Part shown: positions 1 through 6,071 of the stretch, piece after piece
Numbering within the stretch: the first letter of the stretch is position 1
Layout: each line of letters opens with the position of its first letter
Assembly (NCBI GenBank): GCA_902803635.1
Contig: CADCQU010000021.1
Coordinates: 1-9,148, forward strand
Reading direction: 5' to 3'
DNA: 9,148 bases
From: an uncultured Lachnospiraceae bacterium
Lineage (GTDB): Bacteria; Bacillota; Clostridia; Lachnospirales; Lachnospiraceae
Notes under the pieces: model-generated
What the model was told of the DNA's origin: nothing
The model's input: only the letters and a program-made list of their open reading frames with translations
Databases searched by the model: none
Translations under genes and position numbers: made by a program

Positions 1-111
1 CGGGCGATGGCGCAACGCCTTGGGAGCTGTTTTTTATCTCTCGCCGGTCCCCTCGCAGCAAGTGCGAGGGGCCGCCTGAACTGTAACAAATGCACACATA
101 CGCAAATGTGC
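1..111. other. Leading stretch with no assignable gene
   Basis: I see no gene that can be supported here. Two forward frames are open from the left edge and stop at about 74-85, so one could be the last codons of a gene to the left, but neither peptide is recognisable. A 9-bp hairpin, CCCCTCGCA (49-57) with TGCGAGGGG (63-71), lies in it, and a 5-bp hairpin CACAT/ATGTG (95-110) follows just before the large terminator-like stem. A T6 run at 30-35 is not directly preceded by a good stem. Two copies of the dispersed CAAATG motif occur at 87-92 and 103-108. Confidence 0.5.
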
Positions 112-143
112 GGGGCGGCCCCTTCGGGGCCGCCCCATTATTT
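112..143 (+). terminator. GC-rich terminator-like hairpin
   Basis: GGGGCGGCCCC (112-122) pairs perfectly with GGGGCCGCCCC (126-136) around a 3-nt TTC loop, an 11-bp stem that is almost entirely GC. It is followed by ATTATTT, a broken U-tract. It probably ends transcription arriving from the left of the window. The U-tract is weak, so a plain structural hairpin cannot be excluded. Confidence 0.6.
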
Positions 144-166
144 CCACCTTTCACCAACAAAAAAGA

Positions 167-195
167 TATACAAGAGCCGCCGGGCGTGGTAAAAT
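167..195 (+). promoter_or_regulatory. Candidate sigma-70 promoter for the first operon
   Basis: TATACA (167-172, 4 of 6 to TTGACA) is separated by exactly 17 nt from an extended -10, TGG-TAAAAT (187-195). The start site would fall near 202, giving a leader of about 60 nt before the first gene. A separate TTGACA-like string at 233-238 overlaps the ribosome binding region and has no -10 at proper spacing. The call rests on spacing and the extended -10 only. Confidence 0.5.
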
Positions 196-260
196 GGAAA
201 AAGTCTGCTGCCGGTACAGTTTGGCGGAGCATTTGACAAGAGGGAGGTGAGGCGGGAAAA

Positions 261-1103
261 ATGGCATACATCAATCGGCAGGGGGCCCTCATTGGCCTCA
301 ATGCGGTGGCGCTTTTATTTGCCGCAGTCTTTTATTTCCTGGCGGCTTATAGCGGGATGGGGCCGGTCTATCGCGTCCCCATTACCGGAGCCTTTGCCAT
401 ATATGGGCTATTGAATATTGTGAATTATCTGACAAGCCGCAAAGCCTCCGTGCTCTTTGACCATTCGAGCCTGCTTTCGGGGATTCTGATGAGCCTCCTT
501 GCCATCATGAGCTTGATTTATTGGCGGCCAGCAGACAGAGCTTTTTTCATGCTCTTCTCCCTTTTCTTCATTGTCGCTGGGTTTTCGCATATCGAGGATG
601 CCCTGATTCTGAAGGAAGTAAAGGGTGTTCTCTGGTTCGTAGTGCTCGTGTTTGGTATCGTGCTCATGGGGACAGGCGTGCTCATGATTATCCAGGGGGG
701 GCATGTCGAAGATGATACGGCAAGGATTATTCTTGCAACAGCCCTGGTGATCGCAGCCGGCGCCGAGCTCGCTATGATCTTGATGTTTCGAAACAGGAGG
801 AACGACCTCCACGAGGCCATGCTCAAGATTGCAGATGGCGTGAAGGAGGCTATCAAGAAGGAGGAGGAAAAGAAGCCGGAGGAGAAAAAAGATGAGAAGA
901 CCATCATCAACCTTATGGGCGGACTGACGGAGGAGGACGTGGAAAAGCTCTCGAAGGGGGCTTCGGCCTCGACGGGATCTTCCATAAGCTTCACCTTGCA
1001 TAAAAATGCGGAAGAGCCGAAAAAGGAGGAAAAGAAGGAGAAGGTTGCGGAAACGAAAGCAACGACGGATAACGGGAAGCGTTTTCCGGATGATTTGATC
1101 TGA
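261..1103 (+). CDS. Six-helix membrane protein with charged cytoplasmic tail
   Basis: A 280-residue protein with six hydrophobic segments (about 10-30, 41-57, 69-88, 94-110, 122-145, 153-176) arranged as three helical hairpins. A hydrophilic tail of about 100 residues follows, beginning with RNRRND and rich in Lys and Glu (two KKEE-type blocks near 199-213 and 254-262). The positive charge after helix 6 suggests that the tail is cytoplasmic. The layout of three two-helix hairpins resembles HdeD/DUF308-type membrane proteins, but no residue motif proves this. The start follows GGGAGGTGA at 242-250, 10 nt upstream. The gene ends 46 nt before the cysteine-synthase gene and is probably the first gene of a four-gene operon that ends with hflC. 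Its function is unknown. Confidence 0.8.
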   Translation: MAYINRQGALIGLNAVALLFAAVFYFLAAYSGMGPVYRVPITGAFAIYGLLNIVNYLTSRKASVLFDHSSLLSGILMSLLAIMSLIYWRPADRAFFMLFSLFFIVAGFSHIEDALILKEVKGVLWFVVLVFGIVLMGTGVLMIIQGGHVEDDTARIILATALVIAAGAELAMILMFRNRRNDLHEAMLKIADGVKEAIKKEEEKKPEEKKDEKTIINLMGGLTEEDVEKLSKGASASTGSSISFTLHKNAEEPKKEEKKEKVAETKATTDNGKRFPDDLI

Positions 1104-1149
1104 TCGTTGTTGAAGATACTTGTTATTCTGAATAAGAAAGGATTTTGCT

Positions 1150-2109
1150 ATGATTTGCAACAATGTTTTGGAGGCGATTGGCGAGACACCGATCATCCGC
1201 CTTGGCCGGATGGCCGAGGCCGGGAGCGCGGAGATTCTGGTGAAGTTCGAGGGCCTTAACGTGGGCGGCTCCATCAAGACCCGTACCGCGATGGCGATGA
1301 TCCGGCGGGCGAGGGAAGAGGGGCGTCTTCAGCCGGACAGCATCATTGTCGAACCGACCAGCGGCAACCAGGGCATCGGCCTTGCGCTCGTCGGCGCGGT
1401 TCTCGGCTACCGAACCATCATCATCATGCCGGATTCGGTGAGCCGTGAGCGCAGGATGCTCGTCCGGCATTACGGGGCCGAGGTCATCCTGATCCACGAT
1501 GCAGGAAACATTGGCAAATGCATCGCGGACTGCGCGGAGACGGCGGAGCGGATGCGTGCGGAGAACCCGAAGGTCTTCGTCCCCCAGCAATTTGAGAACC
1601 CGGCAAATGTCTGGGTGCAGGAGCATGTGACCGCGAAGGAAATACTGGACGCGGTGGACGGCCCCATCGACGGCTTCTGTTCGGGCATCGGCACCGGCGG
1701 GACGATCACCGGTATCGGGCGGGCGCTCAAAAAGGCAAATCCAAACCTCGTGGTCTGGGCCGTGGAGCCCGAGCACGCCGCAATCCTATCCGGCGGCTCC
1801 ATCGGGACGCATTTGCAAATGGGCATCGGCGACGGCCTGATCCCCCCGATTTTTGACCAGAATATTTATGACGATATCTGCGTGGTGACCGACGAGGAGG
1901 CCATTTTGACCTCGCGGGAGCTGGCCTCGAAGGAGGGCCTCATGTGCGGGATTTCGAGCGGGACAAATGTCTGCGCGGCGAGGAAGCTTGCACGGCGGCT
2001 CGGCCCCGGGAAGCGGGTCGTGACCGTCCTGCCCGACACGGCGGAACGCTACTTCTCCACACCCTTATTTGATGAGTTCGGCGGGTGCTCCACGGCACCA
2101 TCATTCTGA
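1150..2109 (+). CDS. PLP-dependent cysteine synthase family enzyme
   Basis: A 319-residue fold-type II PLP enzyme of the O-acetylserine sulfhydrylase (CysK/CysM) family, which replaces the beta substituent of a serine derivative with sulfide or another nucleophile. GGSIKTR at 39-45 holds the Schiff-base lysine K43. TSGNQG at 70-75 is the substrate carboxylate loop, GIGTGGTITG at 179-188 the PLP-phosphate loop, and GISSGTN at 267-273 holds the serine expected near the pyridine nitrogen. LPDTAERY at 294-301 is the usual C-terminal motif. Length is typical. The start has AAAGGA (1137-1142) 7 nt upstream. It departs from textbook CysK in having T where SVKDR has D, and Q where TSGNTG has T, so the true substrate may differ (for example O-phosphoserine or a diaminopropionate-type reaction). 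hflK follows after 15 nt. Confidence 0.9.
   Translation: MICNNVLEAIGETPIIRLGRMAEAGSAEILVKFEGLNVGGSIKTRTAMAMIRRAREEGRLQPDSIIVEPTSGNQGIGLALVGAVLGYRTIIIMPDSVSRERRMLVRHYGAEVILIHDAGNIGKCIADCAETAERMRAENPKVFVPQQFENPANVWVQEHVTAKEILDAVDGPIDGFCSGIGTGGTITGIGRALKKANPNLVVWAVEPEHAAILSGGSIGTHLQMGIGDGLIPPIFDQNIYDDICVVTDEEAILTSRELASKEGLMCGISSGTNVCAARKLARRLGPGKRVVTVLPDTAERYFSTPLFDEFGGCSTAPSF
1810..1821. repeat. Back-to-back copies of the dispersed CAAATG motif
   Basis: CATTTGCAAATG is a perfect 12-bp palindrome made of two head-to-head copies of the dispersed hexamer CAAATG, inside the cysteine-synthase gene where it encodes His-Leu-Gln-Met. By hand I count 26 copies of the hexamer across the window on both strands, nine of them in the longer form GGCAAATG at 1513, 1602, 2802, 3634, 5463(-), 5595, 8203(-), 8413(-) and 9026. 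The role is unknown; see the findings. Confidence 0.6.
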
Positions 2110-2124
2110 AGAGAGGAGATTATC

Positions 2125-3288
2125 ATGGACGAGAACAAAAATCCCGCCGAGGAGGCGCGGAAGGCTTGGGAGGCCATGCAGAAAAATGCGGCCAATTTTC
2201 AGGCGAAGAGGAAGGCTTCGCATGGAGGCGGAAACGGCGGCGGGACGGGGACATTTGACGGGAAAAAGACCGTCCGCATGGTCATTTTGGTCGCGGTCGC
2301 CATTTTCATCGCCGTCACGATCTTCACTTCCTTCTACAAGGTAAGCGAGCAGGAACAGGCCATCGTGACGACCTTTGGCAAGGTTTCCGACATCCGGGGC
2401 GCGGGTCTCTATTTTAAGATACCGTATGTGCAGAAGGTGACGAAGGTCGATACAACCACGCACGGCATGCCCATCGGCTACCGCTCCTCGGACGACCCCT
2501 ATGACAGTTATGGAACCTACGAGGGCTACGGCTCGGGTTCGTCTTACGATACTGTCGAGCACGAGTCCATCATGATCACGAAGGACTTTAATTTCGTCGA
2601 CGTGGATTTCTATCTGGAATACCGCGTGAGCGACCCTGTAAAGTTCCTGTATGCGTCCTCCGACCCAAAGCAGATTCTGCGGAATCTAGCGATGGCCTGC
2701 ATCCGTTCCACTGTCATCAATTACAACGTGGACGACGTGATCACGACCGGAAAGAGCCAGATCCAGGCGGAGGTTCGGGAGAAGCTGGAGGAGGAGCTTA
2801 CGGCAAATGACATCGGCCTGCAGGTTGTGAACCTTACGGTGCAGGATGCCGAGCCGCCGACGGACGTGGTCATGACCGCCTTCAAGGCCGTCGAGACCGC
2901 GAAGCAGGGAAAGGAGACGACCGTCAACAATGCGAAACGCTACCGCTCCGAGCAGATTCCGGAGGCGGAGGCCGAGGCTGACCGCATCACGCAGGAGGCG
3001 GAGGCGAAGAAGGAGGCCCGCATCGCGGAGGCGGAAGGCCAGACCGCCCGTTTTGAGAAGCTGTACGAGGAGTACGTGAAGAACCCGCTGATCACACGTC
3101 AGAGGATGTTCTACGAGGCTCTGGAGGATGTGCTTCCGAAGCTCAAGGTCGTCATCAGCGACGGTGAAATGAAGGCGTATATGCAGATCGATGAAAATGA
3201 GGCTCCGCAGACCGCGACGGTCACTCCCGCCGCCTCCGCCGCCATCCGCGAGGACGTGGCGGACGACATTCCGGCGGATGTGGAATAA
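2125..3288 (+). CDS. hflK: HflK, SPFH/prohibitin-family membrane protease modulator
   Basis: A 387-residue HflK. In enterobacteria HflK and HflC form a large cage around the membrane protease FtsH and modulate it. Here a Gly-rich cytoplasmic N-terminus (1-49) is followed by one transmembrane helix (50-70) and the SPFH domain beginning VSEQEQAIVTTFGKV. An Ala/Glu/Lys-rich coiled coil follows at about 275-320, then the typical ITRQRMFYEALEDVL helix and KVVISD near the end. A Tyr/Gly/Ser/Asp-rich loop at about 117-146 has no counterpart in E. coli HflK as I remember it. The Ala/Pro/Asp tail is also non-conserved. AGAGGAG (2112-2118) is the ribosome binding site. hflC starts 13 nt after the stop, so the two are co-translated. 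Confidence 0.93.
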   Translation: MDENKNPAEEARKAWEAMQKNAANFQAKRKASHGGGNGGGTGTFDGKKTVRMVILVAVAIFIAVTIFTSFYKVSEQEQAIVTTFGKVSDIRGAGLYFKIPYVQKVTKVDTTTHGMPIGYRSSDDPYDSYGTYEGYGSGSSYDTVEHESIMITKDFNFVDVDFYLEYRVSDPVKFLYASSDPKQILRNLAMACIRSTVINYNVDDVITTGKSQIQAEVREKLEEELTANDIGLQVVNLTVQDAEPPTDVVMTAFKAVETAKQGKETTVNNAKRYRSEQIPEAEAEADRITQEAEAKKEARIAEAEGQTARFEKLYEEYVKNPLITRQRMFYEALEDVLPKLKVVISDGEMKAYMQIDENEAPQTATVTPAASAAIREDVADDIPADVE

Positions 3289-3301
3289 AGGAGGGCCTAT
3301 T

Positions 3302-4183
3302 ATGAAAAAAGCAGGAAAGGTTATTCTTTTAATCGTTATTATCGTCGTTTTGATAGCTGCATTTGGCGCGTTCTACACGGTCAAAGAGAACCAGTATGCG
3401 GCGGTGATGCAATTTGGCAAGATCGTGCGCGTGGATGAGACGGCAGGTCTCAAGTTCAAGGCTCCGTTCATCCAGAGCGTGACCTATATTCCGAAGTCCA
3501 TCCAGATCAACGATACGGCGGCTTCGGACGTCATCACAGAGGACAAGAAATCCATGATCGCGGATAATTACACGCTCTGGAAGGTGACGGATCCCATCAA
3601 ATTTGCCCAGACGCTGAGCGCGTCGACGGCCATGGCAAATGACCGCACCTCGGTGGCGACGTACAACGCGACAAAGAACATTATCAGCTCGATGACCCAG
3701 GACGAGGTCATCGCGGCGAGGGGCGAGAAGCTGACCTCGCTCATTACCGAGGATGCCAACCGCAACATCGGCAACTACGGGATCGAGATCGTGAAGACCG
3801 AGATCAAGTCGCTGGATTTGCCGGAGGACAACAAGGAGGCGGTCTACGAGCGCATGATTTCCGAGCGGAACAACATCGCGGCCTCCTACACGGCGGAGGG
3901 CAAGGCCGAGGCGCAGAAGATCCGCAACGAGACCGACCGCAAGGTCACGGTCATGAAGGCGGAGGCGAAGAAGCAGGCGGCGGTCCTGGAGGCCGAGGGC
4001 GAGCAGGTGTACATGCAGAAGCTCGCCGAGGCCTACAACGTCCCCGAGAAGGCCGATTTCTACAAATTCCTCCGGAGCCTTGACGCGCTCAAGGAATCCC
4101 TCACCGGAGGCAACAAAACCGTCATCCTCGACAAGGATTCCGAGCTTGCGCGGATTATTTACGGGGCGGGGCTTGTACAGTGA
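3302..4183 (+). CDS. hflC: HflC, SPFH-family partner of HflK
   Basis: A 293-residue HflC, the second subunit of the HflKC membrane complex. A short basic N-terminus (MKKAGK) leads into a single transmembrane helix (7-25), then VKENQYAAVMQFGKIVRV, the signature opening of the SPFH domain. A helix-rich region follows (YERMISERNNIAASYTAEG, 182-200) and an Ala/Glu coiled coil (200-245). The end contains YKFLRSLDALKES and a typical NKTVILDKDSEL segment, where HflC proteins end with a conserved hydrophobic stretch. The start is the ATG 8 nt after AAAGGAGG (about 3287-3294). The reading frame stays open a further 37 codons upstream inside hflK, but that extension is Arg/Pro-rich and overlaps hflK, so I reject it. 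No clear terminator follows. Confidence 0.93.
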   Translation: MKKAGKVILLIVIIVVLIAAFGAFYTVKENQYAAVMQFGKIVRVDETAGLKFKAPFIQSVTYIPKSIQINDTAASDVITEDKKSMIADNYTLWKVTDPIKFAQTLSASTAMANDRTSVATYNATKNIISSMTQDEVIAARGEKLTSLITEDANRNIGNYGIEIVKTEIKSLDLPEDNKEAVYERMISERNNIAASYTAEGKAEAQKIRNETDRKVTVMKAEAKKQAAVLEAEGEQVYMQKLAEAYNVPEKADFYKFLRSLDALKESLTGGNKTVILDKDSELARIIYGAGLVQ

Positions 4184-4201
4184 TGTAATCTGTGGTATAG
4201 T
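4173..4201 (+). promoter_or_regulatory. Promoter for the ECF S-component gene
   Basis: TTGTAC (4173-4178) and an extended -10, TGG-TATAGT (4193-4201), are 17 nt apart. The -35 lies in the last codons of hflC. Transcription would start near 4208 and give a leader of about 65 nt. No riboswitch fold is recognisable in that leader. Confidence 0.6.
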
Positions 4202-4214
4202 AATTCTTGAATTA
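4201..4214. promoter_or_regulatory. Perfect palindrome at the start site, candidate operator
   Basis: TAATTC-TT-GAATTA has perfect 6-bp arms with a 2-nt spacer. It begins on the last base of the -10 and covers the predicted start site, where a bound repressor would block initiation. Its AT-rich composition contrasts with the surrounding GC-rich DNA. The cognate regulator is not identifiable from this window. Confidence 0.5.
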
Positions 4215-4273
4215 TATCTCTATTGACGGGCGTGAAGAGCGCACCACGAGAATAATATCAGGAGGAAAAGAAA

Positions 4274-4870
4274 ATGAGCAAAAACATGAAGGTTCTCACC
4301 GGCACGGCCGTATTGACTGCGGTCGTTCTCATCCTGCAGATCGCCCTTGGAGCCATCCAGTTCGGGCCGTTCACCATCACATTGACGATGGTTCCGATCA
4401 TCGTCGGCGCGGCCCTGTACGGCTGGGGGACGGGCGCGTTTCTAGGAGCCGTCTTCGGCATCGTCGTTTCCGTGCAGGTCGTTACCGGAGCTGCCGGGGC
4501 ATTTAGTACCGCCATGCTGGAGCTGAATCCCGTGGCGACGATTTCTGTCTGCATAATCAAGGGTCTTGTTGCCGGTCTTGTCGCGGGTCTTGCCGCGGGC
4601 GTTCTTGGCAAGAAGAACCTCCTGCTCGGCGTCTTCGTGGCCGCCGTGCTCGCGCCCATTTGCAACACCGGCATCTTCTGCATCGCGCTCGTCACCATTT
4701 TCCGTTCGATTGCGGAGCAGTATGCGATTGCGACCGAGGCTGCCAGCGTCGCGGCCTTCGTCCTTGCGGGCGTTGTCGGCGTAAATTTCGTTATAGAGCT
4801 TTTGGTGGACGTCATTCTTGCGCCGGTCATCGTGCGCATCGTGCAGGCCGTGCGGAAGAGCGGCAGATAA
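4274..4870 (+). CDS. ECF transporter S component, possibly for pantothenate
   Basis: A 198-residue, very hydrophobic protein with about six membrane segments, the size and shape of the substrate-binding S component of energy-coupling-factor (vitamin) transporters. Features typical of the family are the Ala/Val-rich first helix, ITLTMVPIIVGAALYGWGTG at 35-54, and the Gly/Ala zipper-like helix with small residues at about 96-111 (KGLVAGLVAGLAAGV), suited to packing against the T component. The ATPase and T subunits are not encoded here, as is usual for group II ECF systems. The next gene is pantothenate kinase, so pantothenate is the likely substrate, but this rests on context alone. The start has AGGAGG (4260-4265) 8 nt upstream. 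The gene has its own promoter and terminator. Confidence 0.82.
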   Translation: MSKNMKVLTGTAVLTAVVLILQIALGAIQFGPFTITLTMVPIIVGAALYGWGTGAFLGAVFGIVVSVQVVTGAAGAFSTAMLELNPVATISVCIIKGLVAGLVAGLAAGVLGKKNLLLGVFVAAVLAPICNTGIFCIALVTIFRSIAEQYAIATEAASVAAFVLAGVVGVNFVIELLVDVILAPVIVRIVQAVRKSGR

Positions 4871-4882
4871 TATGAAATTTGG

Positions 4883-4912
4883 AAGGGAACCGTCTCATCG
4901 GTTCCCTTTTCC
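4883..4912 (+). terminator. Rho-independent terminator after the S component
   Basis: AAGGGAACCG (4883-4892) pairs with CGGTTCCCTT (4899-4908) around the loop TCTCAT, followed by TTCCT. It is a clean 10-bp stem directly after the stop codon, and implies that coaX is transcribed separately or by read-through. Confidence 0.85.
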
Positions 4913-4936
4913 TATAGGGGATGTTAAGACGTGATG

Positions 4937-5096
4937 GCAGTGACTCTTGCCTCCCCCTCCAGGGGGAGGTGTCACGGCGAAGCCGTGACGGAGAGGGGCA
5001 AACGTGGTGGGGAGAGGACGTGTCAGGATTGTCGCTACAACCCTCTCAGTCAGCGCCTCCGGCGCTGCCAGCTCCCCCAGAGGGGGAGCCAAGAAG
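4937..5096. repeat. Palindromic MITE-like intergenic repeat
   Basis: This is a noncoding element of about 160 bp whose two ends are imperfect inverted repeats of about 55 bp. The left end begins GCAGTGACTCTTGCCTCCCC and the complement of the right end reads TTCTTGGCTCCCCCT. Each end contains two hairpins. On the left they are CCTCCCCCT/AGGGGGAGG (4950-4969) and GTCACGGC-GAA-GCCGTGAC (4971-4989). On the right they are CAGCGCC-TCC-GGCGCTG (5051-5067) and GCTCCCCC-AGA-GGGGGAGC (5071-5089). A related half copy lies at 7847. Such palindromic units are common between genes of gut Firmicutes. It contains no transposase and was probably mobilised in trans. It ends only a few bases before the coaX ribosome binding site. 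Confidence 0.75.
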
Positions 5097-5112
5097 AAAG
5101 GAGAACGATACA

Positions 5113-5877
5113 ATGTTACTTGCAATCGATATGGGAAATACGCAGATTGAGGTTGGCATTCTGGAGGGCGAGAAGATTTTGCTCTCCGAACGGATGGCGA
5201 CGGACTTGAAGAAGACTTCGACCGAGTACGCGGTTTTTTTGGAGGCAATTTTCCGACTGCGGGGAATTCGTCCGGAGGAGTTGGAAGGGGGCATTATCAC
5301 CTCTGTCGTTCCGCCGCTCACCTTCCCCCTGAAGGAGGCGGTGAAGCTCGCGGCGGGCTTTACGCCGCTCCTGGTCGAGCCGGGCGTGAAAAATGGCCTG
5401 AAAATTTGCATTGACGACCCGAAGACGCTTGGGGCGGACCTCGTGGTCGGCGCGGTCGCGGCCATTTGCCGTTACGGGGCGCCGGTTATCATCATCGATA
5501 TGGGCACGGCGACTACGATCACCTGCGTCGATGAGAAGAAACAGTTCATCGGAGGGGCCATCGTTCCGGGTGTTAACGTTTCCCTTACGGCTCTGGCAAA
5601 TGCAACCTCGCAGCTGCCGATGATTGGCCTTGAGAAGCCGGGCAAGGCGATTGGGACAAATACCGTGGACTGCATGAAGAGCGGGATCATCTACGGGCAG
5701 GCCGCGCTCCTCGACGGCATGATCGGCCGGATGGAGGAGGAGCTTGGCGGCGAAGTCACCGTCGTCGCGACGGGAGGGCTCGCGAAGGTCATCGTCCCCT
5801 ACTGCCGCCATGAAATCATCCTCGACAACGAGCTCATGCTCCAGGGCCTGCGGATCATTTGGGAGAAGAACCGCTGA
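5113..5877 (+). CDS. coaX: Type III pantothenate kinase
   Basis: A 254-residue CoaX, the ATP- and monovalent-cation-dependent kinase that phosphorylates pantothenate in the first step of coenzyme A synthesis. It belongs to the ASKHA fold, and the key motifs are all visible. These are DMGNT at 6-10 (phosphate 1, catalytic Asp region), GADL at 107-110 (family GADR-type motif, here with L), IIIDMGTATT at 126-135 (phosphate 2), GGAIVPGV at 147-154 and ATGGLA at 219-224 (adenosine). Length is normal for the family. The ATG is 9 nt after AAAGGAG (5097-5103). The frame is open for 64 more codons upstream, but these run through the palindromic repeat and are not real protein. No obvious terminator follows; AT-rich promoter DNA begins at once. 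Confidence 0.95.
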   Translation: MLLAIDMGNTQIEVGILEGEKILLSERMATDLKKTSTEYAVFLEAIFRLRGIRPEELEGGIITSVVPPLTFPLKEAVKLAAGFTPLLVEPGVKNGLKICIDDPKTLGADLVVGAVAAICRYGAPVIIIDMGTATTITCVDEKKQFIGGAIVPGVNVSLTALANATSQLPMIGLEKPGKAIGTNTVDCMKSGIIYGQAALLDGMIGRMEEELGGEVTVVATGGLAKVIVPYCRHEIILDNELMLQGLRIIWEKNR

Positions 5878-5924
5878 TTTGTTACATTTTAATATTATTT
5901 ATGTATTTTCCGTGCAATAAGTTA

Positions 5925-5953
5925 TTGATTTTTCCGAGAAAATCGGGTATAGT
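5925..5953 (+). promoter_or_regulatory. Strong promoter of the NifU-like/GGGtGRT operon
   Basis: TTGATT (5925-5930) and TATAGT (5948-5953) are exactly 17 nt apart. The 45 nt upstream (5878-5922) are strikingly AT-rich for this genome and could act as an UP element. The spacer carries an inverted repeat, GATTTT (5927-5932) and AAAATC (5939-5944), where a regulator could bind between -35 and -10. An overlapping CCGA/TCGG pair (5934-5946) is an alternative reading. Confidence 0.75.
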
Positions 5954-5973
5954 GTAAGGAAGAGATGGAAGTT

Positions 5974-6006
5974 TCCCCGAAAAGTCTGCGTTTAGACGGG
6001 AGGGGA
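5974..6006 (+). promoter_or_regulatory. Hairpin in the operon leader
   Basis: TCCCC (5974-5978) pairs with GGGGA (6002-6006), enclosing an internal loop and a GTCT/AGAC stem (5984-5997). It lies in an mRNA leader of about 110 nt between the promoter and the ribosome binding site at 6056-6062. It could stabilise the message or be regulatory. It matches no riboswitch class that I recognise. Confidence 0.35.
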
Positions 6007-6071
6007 TGGCTTCGGCTTGTACTATGGATTCAGTAGGGATTCATGATTATTCATTAAGGAGGAAATGGCCT

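Noticed and set aside
7..192. Open reading frame of 61 codons at the left edge
   Set aside because: It runs through the GC-rich terminator-like hairpin and into the promoter, has no ribosome binding site and no recognisable motif.
408..1277. Long minus-strand open frames opposite the first two genes
   Set aside because: Their composition is that of antisense shadow (His/Arg/Leu-rich), they have no start signals, and they overlap genes with clear family motifs.
3191..3301. N-terminal extension of hflC by 37 codons
   Set aside because: It lies within hflK, is Arg/Pro-rich, and the ATG at 3302 has an excellent ribosome binding site and starts a normal HflC N-terminus.
4215..4273. Vitamin riboswitch in the S-component leader
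   Set aside because: The leader is too short and shows no conserved aptamer core that I can recognise.
4937..5096. CRISPR array or riboswitch at the palindromic region
   Set aside because: There are no regularly spaced direct repeats with unique spacers, and the paired inverted ends match a mobile palindromic unit with another copy at 7847.
4921..5112. N-terminal extension of coaX through the palindromic repeat
   Set aside because: CoaX begins at the DMGNT motif near its N-terminus, and the ATG at 5113 has a well-spaced ribosome binding site; the upstream codons are repeat DNA.
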